Shown here: piece by piece, positions 31,901 through 40,717 of the stretch | Position numbering within the stretch: position 1 is the stretch's first letter | Layout: each line of letters begins with the position of its first letter | Source: Micavibrio aeruginosavorus | GTDB lineage: Bacteria; Pseudomonadota; Alphaproteobacteria; Micavibrionales; Micavibrionaceae | DNA length: 41,753 nucleotides | Assembly: GCA_003241475.1 (NCBI GenBank) | Contig: QFQB01000006.1 | Location: forward strand, 29,165-70,917 | Direction of reading: 5' to 3' | Program-made: the position numbers and the translations under genes | Notes under the pieces: model-generated | Database searches by the model: none | Told to the model about the DNA's origin: nothing | What the model saw: only the letters and a program-made list of their open reading frames with translations

Positions 31901-32095
31901 GGTGCCGATGTGGTAAAAGCGCCGTCGCAAAGCCTTCCTGAGGAGAAGAGCAAGAAGTACACCCTGCGCTTGAGACCGAAGATCAACAATCTTGAGGAGT
32001 CTTACAAAATATGCGCGGCAATCGTTCGCTCGGGGGAGAGTTGTTCCGTTGAAATAATGCCTGGCTCTATGCAACAGATTGTGGCATCGCGCTAA
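28925..32095 (+). CDS. Usher-like outer-membrane protein with SdrD-B-like, CarboxypepD-reg-like and SPOR-like domains
   Basis: 1,056 residues. A signal peptide (1-24, ending SAFA) precedes a periplasmic N-terminal region (about 70-210). Residues about 325-430 hold a plug-like Ig segment (GWDVELYKNDALIAYQRVG, GLYIFDNVDLF, NNFRVVMYGPQG), then many amphipathic strands (about 430-745) as in usher barrels. From about 750 comes an SdrD-B-like repeat (AFVFLDKNGDNEFNNDDEPL), then a carboxypeptidase-regulatory-like repeat (about 845-912, GYYLLDRIPPGDYYLAVDD). The last about 95 residues (FLLNLGSYKSQ, KKYTLRLRPKINNLEESYKI) read as a SPOR domain, which binds denuded peptidoglycan. With the chaperone and two DUF4402 proteins nearby, a role in secreting and assembling a surface fibre is likely. 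No SD is seen before ATG. It ends one base from the convergent tlpA-like gene. Confidence 0.75.
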   Translation: MRFRCILLLVFILLPMPRNSAFADVTSDPSSDVSALSMQDRLSLAREFVQKISKGLAKADRQMASEGNKADVSGMEEGEELLFRVRLTKKLAIESPVLARVHNDELVISFRDFITALDFPIKVGDDGLRAQGWYIRENKTFDLDANLREVVTADGTYKMSDNVVAADQDVFVPAAELSKWFGFNLEPDVAGLDIQLHSPLPLPVQDRLEREKFKMRNRKIGPPELPLMAEEPRNIDYPFVDVINRTSYEKDGDGGKGQKRSDTSVRTTGDVMQGTLTTLSQFELEDKLRSARVTYKRESREAELLGPLKARRFEIGDVVNPTIPLRTHTTQGLGARVSNSDPLRNTLRPTTQITGNSLPGWDVELYKNDALIAYQRVGDDGLYIFDNVDLFRSDNNFRVVMYGPQGEIREENVYIPVDSTRLSEDETAYDVSLTANQKQTYRKQKIDDEDVGAPSLSAIIEKPIGERSAVSTGLEVTQENGEDRITGHAGVSTDIAQTLFNLDTAVEHSGEAAARFVARKDLGRHQLRNEVNIATDRFNDYEEDNKEYNIFSDAAFSGLNENTNEVFSNRFSVNGPLDLSLGKKPRYNLLLDYAQEADGDAVTQYQGGLGTSFKNLSVNQQLNYTQNDSDTEDELYTVTNLTGRVAGNRLRLLSQYDIKPESKLNRILATGQRYIRKDMELELGVQHRFDPRLTEGRAQVNWKAGFADISPAVTYNTDRDFTATLNTRIGLAKDPLSNSIKTFDRTIASSGGISAFVFLDKNGDNEFNNDDEPLPEVQIYAPQNGGREFTGGDGYAFFNNLRKLKPTDVYVNSETLKDPYWVSGFEGVSIIPREGHVTALNFPIHTAGSIDGSVYMKPASGESSPIRDVKITLYSQDGVKVRTALSEPDGYYLLDRIPPGDYYLAVDDEGYGMKMARSLPQHIHIGYEGTIIYANNIYLQEGRPDVPLVILAGNEAKAGGDSFLLNLGSYKSQLMMGIVWFKLRSWHGALLHGADVVKAPSQSLPEEKSKKYTLRLRPKINNLEESYKICAAIVRSGESCSVEIMPGSMQQIVASR

Positions 32096-32096
32096 A

Positions 32097-32651
32097 TTAG
32101 TGTGAAAGCGATATTATTTTCTTTTTCATCTCTTCACCGTTCCATTGGATATCTGCACCAATGATCTTTTCGGTAATAGTACCGCTACGATCTATTAAAT
32201 ACGTCTCCGGTATGGCGTAGGTTTGATAAAGCTCCTGCGAAATGCGTTTGTCTTCATCAAGACCGATCAGGATGCTTTTCCGATCTATGTCTTTTTGATA
32301 TTTTTTCAGGAACTTTTCTGCATCCCGTTGCGAAATGTCCAGCGATATAAAAAGGAACACAGCAGATCCTTCTGTGGCTTTTGCAAGCTCTAGCATTTGC
32401 GGAAATTCTATCACGCATGGCGCGCACCAACTGGCCCAGAAATTCAGGACAACGGCTTTTCCCATGTAATCGCTCAAGCTCTGTTTTTTCCCTTTAAAGT
32501 CAGTGAAAGAGAAATCGGGGGCTGGACGGCTTTGTTGCGCGGGTCCTTGCACCGTTTTTTGTGTGATGGGTGCGGAAGTTTTGTTCTCCACGGCGACGTA
32601 GGCAAAACAGGCGGCGAGGACGAGAGCAAGCAGGGTAGCGTTGCGGATCAT
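32097..32651 (-). CDS. TlpA/ResA-like thiol-disulfide oxidoreductase
   Basis: 184 residues from ATG 32651, which overlaps the ccsA stop (ATGA) and has GGAGG 5 bases upstream. A single N-terminal membrane anchor (about 5-22) is followed by a periplasmic thioredoxin fold with the active site LNFWASWCAPCVIEFP and the cis-proline region YAIPETYLID. In System II cytochrome c maturation, ResA-like proteins reduce apocytochrome cysteines before heme attachment. Position as the last gene of the resB-ccsA operon supports that role here. Confidence 0.88.
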   Translation of the reverse strand: MIRNATLLALVLAACFAYVAVENKTSAPITQKTVQGPAQQSRPAPDFSFTDFKGKKQSLSDYMGKAVVLNFWASWCAPCVIEFPQMLELAKATEGSAVFLFISLDISQRDAEKFLKKYQKDIDRKSILIGLDEDKRISQELYQTYAIPETYLIDRSGTITEKIIGADIQWNGEEMKKKIISLSH

Positions 32652-34486
32652 GCCATCCTCCGTTTGTTCAATATCCAGAAAGCGCTGCACAGCAACGCCG
32701 TTTCTGCGAGGAAGAAAAAGAGGAGAGAATAGGCTACGCCGCTGATAAAGCCATAAGAATGCAGACCCACGTTAAGCAGATTCACGCCGAACCATGCCAG
32801 CGCGACAATGATGGAAAGCGCGGCAAGGGCAATCATGCCGGAGATTTGTTTCAGGTGACCGCTGTAGCGCGCATGCAAAACCCAGATGATCCAAAGGACG
32901 ATCAGGAGCGCCCCGTTTTCCTTGGGGTCCCATCCCCAAAACCGGCCCCACGATTGGTCTGCCCAGATTCCACCCAAGATGGTGCCGACGGCCGTGAATA
33001 AGAGAGCGACAAGAGTGAGGGCTTTGATAGGGGGCAGTAGCATGGAGGCGTTCTTGTTGAGACAGCTCCGCAACAACCATATGTGCGCAAGGATTGAAAC
33101 GATCAGGCACCATGCATATCCCATCGTGATGCAAAGCACATGGGTCGCCAGCCAGAAATTTGTGTTGAGCACGGCGACCAGCATTTTCATTGTATCGTCT
33201 TGTGCGAAACTTTGCGCGATAAACAGCAACCCCAATCCGCTGAGACAGCCGACAATCAATCCATTCATATCCTTACGGCGGCGTTCCATCAAAAGCGACG
33301 CCAGAACGCAAATGGCGGAGACGAAGAGTATGGATTCGTACAAGGTGCCCACCGGCGGGCGGTCCAGAATGAAAATTCGTACGCCGATGGTTGTAGCATG
33401 GAAAATCCCACCAAGGAAAAGCAGGCCGTAGGAGAGGCTGTACCATGGTTTTTGCCGATGGATACTTGTCATCAAGAAGCATAGGAAACTCAAGAGGTAG
33501 GAGATCAGCGCGACAGTTAGCGGTGCTGTTTCGTTGTAAAATTTTTCCAATTCGAGTTTTATTGTCGATGGGGCGTAGTTCGATGCTTCTTTCAGCGTTT
33601 TGTCCGTAACTTCGTTCCATGCTACGGGGTCTTGCAATAAATAGGCGTAGGCCATGTTTTGCCAAAGTTTGAGATATTGTGCGGATTTGTCATTGGCTTG
33701 CCCAGACTTGGTTAGCATCCATGGCGAGAACCATTCATCTTTTCCCTCGTTCCATGCACCGGGCGCTATACGGAAGAGCGTATTGTTGGTTCCGGCTTCT
33801 TCCAGCACATTCATTTCAAAAGACAAACGAACGATGGCGAGTTCTTCTTCGCTATAATTCTGAGGATTATCTCCTTTGCGAGTGACAATTTTTTGAATGC
33901 TGTCTTTTAATTTGGCCGAATAGCGCCGGAATTCCTGCAAGGTAAAAGTCTTTTCGGGCGATATTTTCCATGCCCGCGCCAAACTTTCCGGCAATTCTAT
34001 ATTAAGCGGTAGCAAAAAGGAAAAACTGCGCAACAATTGTGTGTAAAGAATGCTGATTTCTTGCAGACGCATCAATTCCGCTTGTTCGGGCGTCCATGTT
34101 TTCTCGTCACTCTGCGCCAGTTGTACAATGCTTTGGCCGTGTTTTTGTAGCATGGCTACGATTTCGGCGTAGCTGTAATATGGTTTTTCCCGTGTCGGCA
34201 GGTTCAAGTTAACGGCTTGCGTCGTATGGAAGATAGGACGTTGCAAGGCTTGCGCGGGATCAAAAATGGTTTCAGCGAGCCAACTCGACGCATCCATTCC
34301 GTCGAGTCGCTCGTGGCCACTAATGGTCCTGAGTGTTTGCCGCGCGAATGTATCAAGCGGTTTTATACGCCCTTCATGCTGTATGGGGATTTGTGCAAAA
34401 TAATCATAATCGAGCGCGCTCTTTGCTTGTGCATTCGAGCAAAAGGCAAATGCTAAAATTAGCAGAATTAAGGAAAAAAATCTCAT
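32648..34486 (-). CDS. ccsA: System II cytochrome c biogenesis protein CcsA/ResC with large N-terminal periplasmic domain
   Basis: 612 residues from ATG 34486, which overlaps the resB stop (ATGA); a longer open frame upstream lies inside resB and was rejected. A signal peptide (ending SNAQA) leads to a soluble periplasmic region of about 300 residues beginning YFAQIPIQHEGRIKPLDTFARQTL. About eight membrane helices follow, including the heme-handling WWD-type motif WGRFWGWDPKENGALL (about residue 515) and conserved histidines (HATTIG; THVLCITMGYAW; LHSYGF). It transports and presents heme for attachment to CXXCH apocytochromes. The N-terminal domain recalls the fused CcsA proteins of Bacteroidetes and epsilonproteobacteria. 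It is coupled with resB and the tlpA-like gene. Confidence 0.9.
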   Translation of the reverse strand: MRFFSLILLILAFAFCSNAQAKSALDYDYFAQIPIQHEGRIKPLDTFARQTLRTISGHERLDGMDASSWLAETIFDPAQALQRPIFHTTQAVNLNLPTREKPYYSYAEIVAMLQKHGQSIVQLAQSDEKTWTPEQAELMRLQEISILYTQLLRSFSFLLPLNIELPESLARAWKISPEKTFTLQEFRRYSAKLKDSIQKIVTRKGDNPQNYSEEELAIVRLSFEMNVLEEAGTNNTLFRIAPGAWNEGKDEWFSPWMLTKSGQANDKSAQYLKLWQNMAYAYLLQDPVAWNEVTDKTLKEASNYAPSTIKLELEKFYNETAPLTVALISYLLSFLCFLMTSIHRQKPWYSLSYGLLFLGGIFHATTIGVRIFILDRPPVGTLYESILFVSAICVLASLLMERRRKDMNGLIVGCLSGLGLLFIAQSFAQDDTMKMLVAVLNTNFWLATHVLCITMGYAWCLIVSILAHIWLLRSCLNKNASMLLPPIKALTLVALLFTAVGTILGGIWADQSWGRFWGWDPKENGALLIVLWIIWVLHARYSGHLKQISGMIALAALSIIVALAWFGVNLLNVGLHSYGFISGVAYSLLFFFLAETALLCSAFWILNKRRMA

Positions 34487-35595
34487 GAATGCTCCCGCTG
34501 TCTGGTACGGACATGCAAGATCAAATGCACGGCAAGCCCAAGGAAGATAAGGGCGCTTGCCATGTACGGAAAGGCGCGGCCCTCGTTGCGTACAACGCTG
34601 AGGATGGAATGCTCTCCATCGGGGCGGATGGAAAAGGACGATTGATAGAATGTATAGCCTTTGTAGCGCAAAGGCTGATTCATTTCGATGCGGTAATCCC
34701 AATTCACGCCGCCGTCTTCGATTGTAACCTCAGACGAAAAGGCTTTGGCCATATCCGTCCCTGGATGCATGCTGCGCTTGAAATCTTTCAACGTGAGCGT
34801 AAACGGCAAAATGGTTTGTGCGCGGCCGATATGGAATGAATAGATCGCATCCCCTGCATCGATTTGCGGGGTGTGCGGTATTTCTTCCATCACGAGATAA
34901 TGGCCGCTCTGGTCCGCATCAACACCCGCTACAGAAAAATTCACACCGGATAAATTGGCTTCGTCTTCTTTTTCGGCAGGGGCGTTTTGCAAGGAGACCC
35001 GTTCGGCCAGACCATGGCGGTTTTCGCTGCTCTCAACCGGTTCCGGCTTGCAATTGCGGCAAGTGGATTCAATGCGCAATTCAAAAGGAAGGTCTTTTAT
35101 CTCTTTCAATTGTGCGAGATCGTCAAAAGGAACAGCACGCAGCAAAACGCCGTCCTTGTCGATGCTGAACACGCGGTCATGGTAATCGGAAACGGCGTTT
35201 CCTTGTTGGCCTTCGCCCAAAAGGATGAAGCCTTCTTTTTGCGTCATCGCGGTCAACAGCCCGCCGATCAAAAGCACGAGCACGCCGAGATGCGTCAAAA
35301 TCGTTCCGGCCTTCTCAAGCCGCCATGGGCTGTAGAGCAGAAATTTGGCCAGCAGACTGACGGTGATAACGGTCAGAACCGGATACATGCCGGGCAGAGG
35401 CACAGGGCCGAGCCATAAAATCCATGAGGAGAAGAACCGCGCCTGCGTTTCGAACAGTCCCAGATCTTTTTGTGCGATGGTGCCGGCGGTCAAGATAACC
35501 ATCAGCCATGGCAGCGTGTAAAACAGCACGGCGGGGCTGGCGATGGCCTTCAGCCATTGCGCTGTTTTTCCGCTGTTTTCCGCTGTGCTGGCCAT
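34483..35595 (-). CDS. resB: ResB/Ccs1-like cytochrome c biogenesis protein
   Basis: 370 residues with three N-terminal membrane helices (about 22-42, 68-88, 98-115), a large periplasmic domain, and a final helix (about 345-362). Family features are LPWLMVILTAGTIAQKD, SPWRLEKAGTILTHLGVLVLLIGG, GDAIYSF and the late YKGYTFYQSSFS. ResB works with CcsA as the cytochrome c synthase of System II. It also carries an unusual CRNCKP pair of cysteines in the periplasmic part. It is the first gene of the resB-ccsA-tlpA operon, divergent from slyX across 83 bases. Confidence 0.88.
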   Translation of the reverse strand: MASTAENSGKTAQWLKAIASPAVLFYTLPWLMVILTAGTIAQKDLGLFETQARFFSSWILWLGPVPLPGMYPVLTVITVSLLAKFLLYSPWRLEKAGTILTHLGVLVLLIGGLLTAMTQKEGFILLGEGQQGNAVSDYHDRVFSIDKDGVLLRAVPFDDLAQLKEIKDLPFELRIESTCRNCKPEPVESSENRHGLAERVSLQNAPAEKEDEANLSGVNFSVAGVDADQSGHYLVMEEIPHTPQIDAGDAIYSFHIGRAQTILPFTLTLKDFKRSMHPGTDMAKAFSSEVTIEDGGVNWDYRIEMNQPLRYKGYTFYQSSFSIRPDGEHSILSVVRNEGRAFPYMASALIFLGLAVHLILHVRTRQREHS

Positions 35596-35678
35596 GGCCT
35601 TTTGACTTAAACGGCTTCGGGCGGACAGGCAATTGGAATTTTATGGTTTTGGGTCCAAAGGCAGGGTATGTGTTGGGC

Positions 35679-35912
35679 ATGGAACAAGACCGTTTGACCA
35701 AAATCGAAACCATGCTTGCGCATCAGGAACAGCAGATTCAGGATTTAAGCGATATGCTGGCATTGCAAGGCAAGGAAATCGGCATCCTGAAGGCGCGTCT
35801 GGACAAAACCCAGCGCAAGCTGGTGGATCTGGAGCAGGGTTCCGGCGCGGATGAAGGGGAAGGGCTGTCTGTCTCCGAACAGGCTTTGCGCGATAAACCG
35901 CCGCATTATTGA
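35679..35912 (+). CDS. slyX: SlyX family protein
   Basis: 77 residues forming a coiled coil: MEQDRLTKIETMLAHQEQQI, then SDMLALQGKEIGILKARLDK and so on, ending in the family hallmark PPHY. The function of SlyX is unknown. ATG 35679 matches the usual start; an in-frame ATG at 35643 would add 12 residues without a better ribosome binding site. It is followed by the convergent YqaA-type gene after 4 bases. Confidence 0.82.
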   Translation: MEQDRLTKIETMLAHQEQQIQDLSDMLALQGKEIGILKARLDKTQRKLVDLEQGSGADEGEGLSVSEQALRDKPPHY

Positions 35913-35916
35913 TGCG

Positions 35917-36345
35917 CTAAACGAGCTGAAGCACAATCGCGGCCAAAACCATATAGCGCCCTGTTTTGGCCAGTGCGACGAGGCTCAGGAATACCCACCA
36001 TTTTTCTTTCATCACACCTGCCATAACCGTGATCGGATCGCCGATAAACGGCACCCAGCTGAGTAACAACGACCATTTGCCGTAGCGCTGATACCAGCAT
36101 TGCGCTTTTTGCCTCATGTGCGATTTTAAGGGAAACCACGGCCGATCGTGAAAATGATCGATGCCGCGCCCCAAGGCCCAGTTCACGCAGGAGCCCCACA
36201 CATTGCCAACACTGGCCACGGCCACGAGTAGCCATGGGGAATATCCGCCGTTCAAAAGTAGCGCCGTTAAGACCGCTTCGGATTGGGCGGGAAAGATGGT
36301 TGCGGCGATGAAAGATGCGAGAAACAGTCCACCATAGGCCATCAT
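35917..36345 (-). CDS. YqaA-like (VTT/DedA-related) membrane protein
   Basis: 142 residues from ATG 36345 (a second ATG directly follows). Four or so membrane helices. Family features are LFLASFIAATIFPAQSEAVL (with conserved Pro and Glu), ASVGNVWGSCVNWALGR and SWVPFIGDPITVMAGVM. DedA/VTT proteins are linked to lipid carrier and phospholipid movement across the inner membrane; the small YqaA branch is poorly studied. The frame extends upstream into the tRNA gene, so those codons were excluded. Confidence 0.85.
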   Translation of the reverse strand: MMAYGGLFLASFIAATIFPAQSEAVLTALLLNGGYSPWLLVAVASVGNVWGSCVNWALGRGIDHFHDRPWFPLKSHMRQKAQCWYQRYGKWSLLLSWVPFIGDPITVMAGVMKEKWWVFLSLVALAKTGRYMVLAAIVLQLV

Positions 36346-36375
36346 GGGTTTATGCTTTGATAGATAAGGGGAAAA

Positions 36376-36451
36376 TGGTGCCGTCGAAGGGATTCGAACC
36401 CCCGACCCCGTCATTACGAATGACGTGCTCTACCGACTGAGCTACGACGGC
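36376..36451 (-). tRNA. tRNA-Thr (anticodon CGT)
   Basis: On the minus strand a 76-base cloverleaf begins GCCGTCG and ends CGACGGC plus A and an encoded CCA. The D-arm (GCTCAGTCGGTAGAGC), anticodon loop TTCGTAA (anticodon CGT, reading ACG) and T-arm (GGGTTCGAATCCC-like) are all present. Confidence 0.95.
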
Positions 36452-36526
36452 ACGGATTGAGTTGTTACCTATTTTCGCGGCACATTGCAACACGCGATTT
36501 ATTAAATTATGGGAATTGTGAAGTCT

Positions 36527-36555
36527 TTGACCTTCTGGGAAAAATCCTCTAAAAC
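36527..36555 (+). promoter_or_regulatory. Sigma70-type promoter of the 4.5S RNA gene
   Basis: TTGACC (36527-36532) and TAAAAC (36550-36555) are 17 bases apart and place the start site near 36562, exactly where the RNA stem begins. Confidence 0.55.
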
Positions 36556-36561
36556 GCCCTC

Positions 36562-36654
36562 GGAAGGTCGGCGCGGGCGATAGCTTCGCCAATCCGGTCA
36601 GGGCCGAGAGGCAGCAGCCGCAACGAATTTGCTTCGGGTCGCGTCCGGCCTTCC
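36562..36654 (+). ncRNA. ffs: 4.5S signal recognition particle RNA (small bacterial type)
   Basis: The ends GGAAGG and CCTTCC pair to close a long rod. The core GGTCAGGGCCGAGAGGCAGCAGCC contains the conserved SRP apical region (GGTCAGG ... AGCAGCC) that binds the M domain of Ffh. Length of about 93 bases and position just upstream of dnaX match other alphaproteobacteria. Exact ends are estimated from the stem. Confidence 0.88.
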
Positions 36655-36738
36655 ACTTCCCTCAAATTATCCCCGCTATTCATAATAAAAGCCTCTGCTT
36701 GCATGGACTCATGGCCGGAATCGCTCTAGGTATAAACC

Positions 36739-38415
<1,677 letters not shown>

Positions 38416-38420
38416 TTACG

Positions 38421-38756
38421 ATGAACATCATGAAGATGATGAGCCAGGCAAAAGCCATGCAGGAAAAGATGCAGGCGATGCAGGAAAAAATGGGCGATGA
38501 ATTGGTCGAAGGCGTTTCGGGCGGCGGACTGGTGAAGGTGACCCTATCCTGCAAAGGCCAGTGCAAGTCGATTAGCCTTGATGATTCCGTCGTAATCGCC
38601 TCCGACAAGGAAGTTCTGGAAGATCTGCTCAAAGCCGCGATCAACGATGCGAAAGCCAAAGCCGATTCCAAAATGGCGGACGAGACGCAAAAGATGATGT
38701 CCGATCTGGGGCTTCCTGCCGGCGCGCTCGGTGGCATGGGCGGATTGCCGTTCTAA
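38421..38756 (+). CDS. ybaB: YbaB/EbfC family nucleoid-associated protein
   Basis: 111 residues with the family pattern: a Met/Gln/Lys-rich first helix (MMSQAKAMQEKMQAMQEKMG), a central sheet (VSGGGLVKVTLSCKGQCKSISLDDSVV) and the C-terminal helix EDLLKAAINDAKAKADSKM. These small dimers bind DNA and are usually encoded after dnaX. AGGA overlapping the dnaX end precedes the ATG. recR, the usual next gene, is replaced here by an exonuclease III gene. Confidence 0.94.
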   Translation: MNIMKMMSQAKAMQEKMQAMQEKMGDELVEGVSGGGLVKVTLSCKGQCKSISLDDSVVIASDKEVLEDLLKAAINDAKAKADSKMADETQKMMSDLGLPAGALGGMGGLPF

Positions 38757-38760
38757 GATC

Positions 38761-39549
38761 ATGAAAATCCTGACGTGGAATATCAATTCGGTTCGCCTTC
38801 GCGCGCCCATCGTCGTCGATGTGATGCGTTCGATGGAGCCGGATATTGTCTGCCTGCAGGAAACAAAATGTCCGGATGAACTGTTTCCTTCGAAAATTTT
38901 CGAAGACGAGGGATATGTACATCAGCATTTCCATGGCATGAAATCCTATAATGGTGTGGCCATTCTTTCCAAAATTCCTTTTGAAGGAAAGGACATCCAT
39001 CACCGTGTGGGCCGCGAGGATTGCCGCCACATCGCCGCACGATTTAAAGACTTTGAATTACACAATCTCTATATCCCTGCGGGCGGCGATATTCCCGATG
39101 TGAACGAGAATGACAAATTCGCGCACAAGCTGGATTTTGTCGATGAGATGACCCGCTGGTTCGCCGACCGTTATTCAAAAGACCAGAAGGTGATCGCTGT
39201 GGGTGATTTCAATATAGCGCCGCTGGAAAATGATGTCTGGTCCCACAAGTCTCTTTTAAAGGTTGTCTCGCACACGCCGATCGAGGTGGAGAAGCTCACG
39301 AAAATGTACGGCTCGCTGGATTGGCATGACGCGATCCGTCATTTCGTGCCCGAAGACCAAAAGTGCTACACGTGGTGGAGCTACCGCAACCATGACTGGA
39401 AGGTTTCCAACCGTGGCCGCCGCCTCGATCATATCTGGGTGACCCAGCCTTTGGTCAATGCGCTCGCGCGCCACGAAATCTTTGCCGCGGCGCGCGATTT
39501 TGATAAGCCGTCCGATCATGTTCCGGTCATGCTGGAACTCGCGACCTGA
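38761..39549 (+). CDS. xthA: Exodeoxyribonuclease III (AP endonuclease)
   Basis: 262 residues of the EEP nuclease fold. Visible catalytic motifs are the opening MKILTWNINSVRLR (Asn), LQETKC (metal-binding Glu), VGDFNIAP (Asp and Asn), the RLDHIW stretch and the final SDHVPV (Asp-His pair). It cuts DNA at abasic sites and has 3'-5' exonuclease activity in base excision repair. ATG 38761 starts 4 bases after the ybaB stop. It overlaps the convergent MFS gene by 23 bases. Confidence 0.95.
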   Translation: MKILTWNINSVRLRAPIVVDVMRSMEPDIVCLQETKCPDELFPSKIFEDEGYVHQHFHGMKSYNGVAILSKIPFEGKDIHHRVGREDCRHIAARFKDFELHNLYIPAGGDIPDVNENDKFAHKLDFVDEMTRWFADRYSKDQKVIAVGDFNIAPLENDVWSHKSLLKVVSHTPIEVEKLTKMYGSLDWHDAIRHFVPEDQKCYTWWSYRNHDWKVSNRGRRLDHIWVTQPLVNALARHEIFAAARDFDKPSDHVPVMLELAT

Positions 39550-40717
39550 TCGTTTGGCGCGACCATAGCCATAGTCCAAGCGCGGAGAGCACAAGCAATT
39601 GACCGCCCATCCAAGCCAGCGAGAGCTGGATTCCGCCATGTTCTGATAGATATCCCACCAAAACACTGCTCGGAATGAACAGGAAATGCACCATCAGGTT
39701 GGCGGTAGACAGCACCGTTGCCCGTCGCTCGGACCCAACGCGGGAATTAATCGCGTTGTTGATGCGGGGGCTACAGATCGCATAGGTCAACGTGCCGGTT
39801 AAGAACAACGGCATAGCGATCCACAAAGGCGGTAGCATCACGAGTAGAAAACATGATGCAACCAAAGTGCCCGCCGTAAAGCCTAAGGCCGTGCGGTTGC
39901 CGAACCGCTTTTCCAGACAATGGCCAAACTGCGCTGCGATACCACCAATGATATATGCCGCCGTCAGAATAAATCCGAACCATTCCACGGGCACGCCGAT
40001 CATCATGTAAAAGGGTTGTTGCGCCCATAACATAAGTTTCGTCGTGGCAAATATCACCGTGCTCAGGATGATAATACCCGTGATTTCAGGATGCCCCGAA
40101 AGCGCATATTTCATTGTCATCCACATGTCATGAAACATGTGTCTTTCAACGCTTTTCTTGTGCCTGTGCGGTTCGTCAATACACGCCACGATAATCATAG
40201 CTATGATCATGATAACCGCGTCGAACAGCAACGGTAGTTTGGGGTCCACCGCGAACAGCAAAGCGCCTGCCATACAGGCAACCGCCGTTCCGTAAATGCC
40301 TGCACCATGGCGGTTACCGTCTATGCGGCGGTATTCTTCCTCCCTTCCGGCATCGGCAAGGGAATCGTACAGTAAGGCCGTATTCGTTCCCGAACCTAGT
40401 GCAATAGAAACGCCGAAGATGACTTGCATGAAAGTCGCTGCCCAAAAACCGTTGGCCAGCATCAGTCCGCAACACCCTCCAACGAAGAGCAGTGCTCCGA
40501 TCATGAGCGTCGTTTTGCGCCGCCAGACATCGGAAATCCATCCCGACGGTACTTCACACAAAAGAACCGAGGCTGAAAACACAGCTTCTCCAATGAGAAA
40601 GTCGCGGAATGTTAACCCTATGGAATTGTAATAGGGTACAATGACGGGCAACATGAACAACATGTTTGAGCAAACCGTATGAGCTTTGATCAGCTTTATA
40701 TTTCGTTTTAACGACAT
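39527..40717 (-). CDS. MFS transporter
   Basis: 396 residues with about 12 membrane helices. The loop between helices 2 and 3 has PSGWISDVWRRKTTLMIG, the MFS signature (GxxxDxxGRR-like). The substrate cannot be told; FDAVIMIIAMIIV and similar segments are ordinary helices. ATG 40717 is chosen because GGAGG lies 5-6 bases upstream; the ATG at 40729 forms part of that site. Its start overlaps the end of the upstream GNAT gene by 10 bases, so the two are probably co-expressed. Confidence 0.88.
   Translation of the reverse strand: MSLKRNIKLIKAHTVCSNMLFMLPVIVPYYNSIGLTFRDFLIGEAVFSASVLLCEVPSGWISDVWRRKTTLMIGALLFVGGCCGLMLANGFWAATFMQVIFGVSIALGSGTNTALLYDSLADAGREEEYRRIDGNRHGAGIYGTAVACMAGALLFAVDPKLPLLFDAVIMIIAMIIVACIDEPHRHKKSVERHMFHDMWMTMKYALSGHPEITGIIILSTVIFATTKLMLWAQQPFYMMIGVPVEWFGFILTAAYIIGGIAAQFGHCLEKRFGNRTALGFTAGTLVASCFLLVMLPPLWIAMPLFLTGTLTYAICSPRINNAINSRVGSERRATVLSTANLMVHFLFIPSSVLVGYLSEHGGIQLSLAWMGGQLLVLSALGLWLWSRQTIRSRVPA

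Noticed and set aside
34487..34702. N-terminal extension of ccsA by 72 codons
   Set aside because: It would lie inside resB; ATG 34486 starts a proper signal peptide and overlaps the resB stop as ATGA.
36346..36414. N-terminal extension of the YqaA-like gene
   Set aside because: Those codons overlap the tRNA-Thr gene and do not match the family start.
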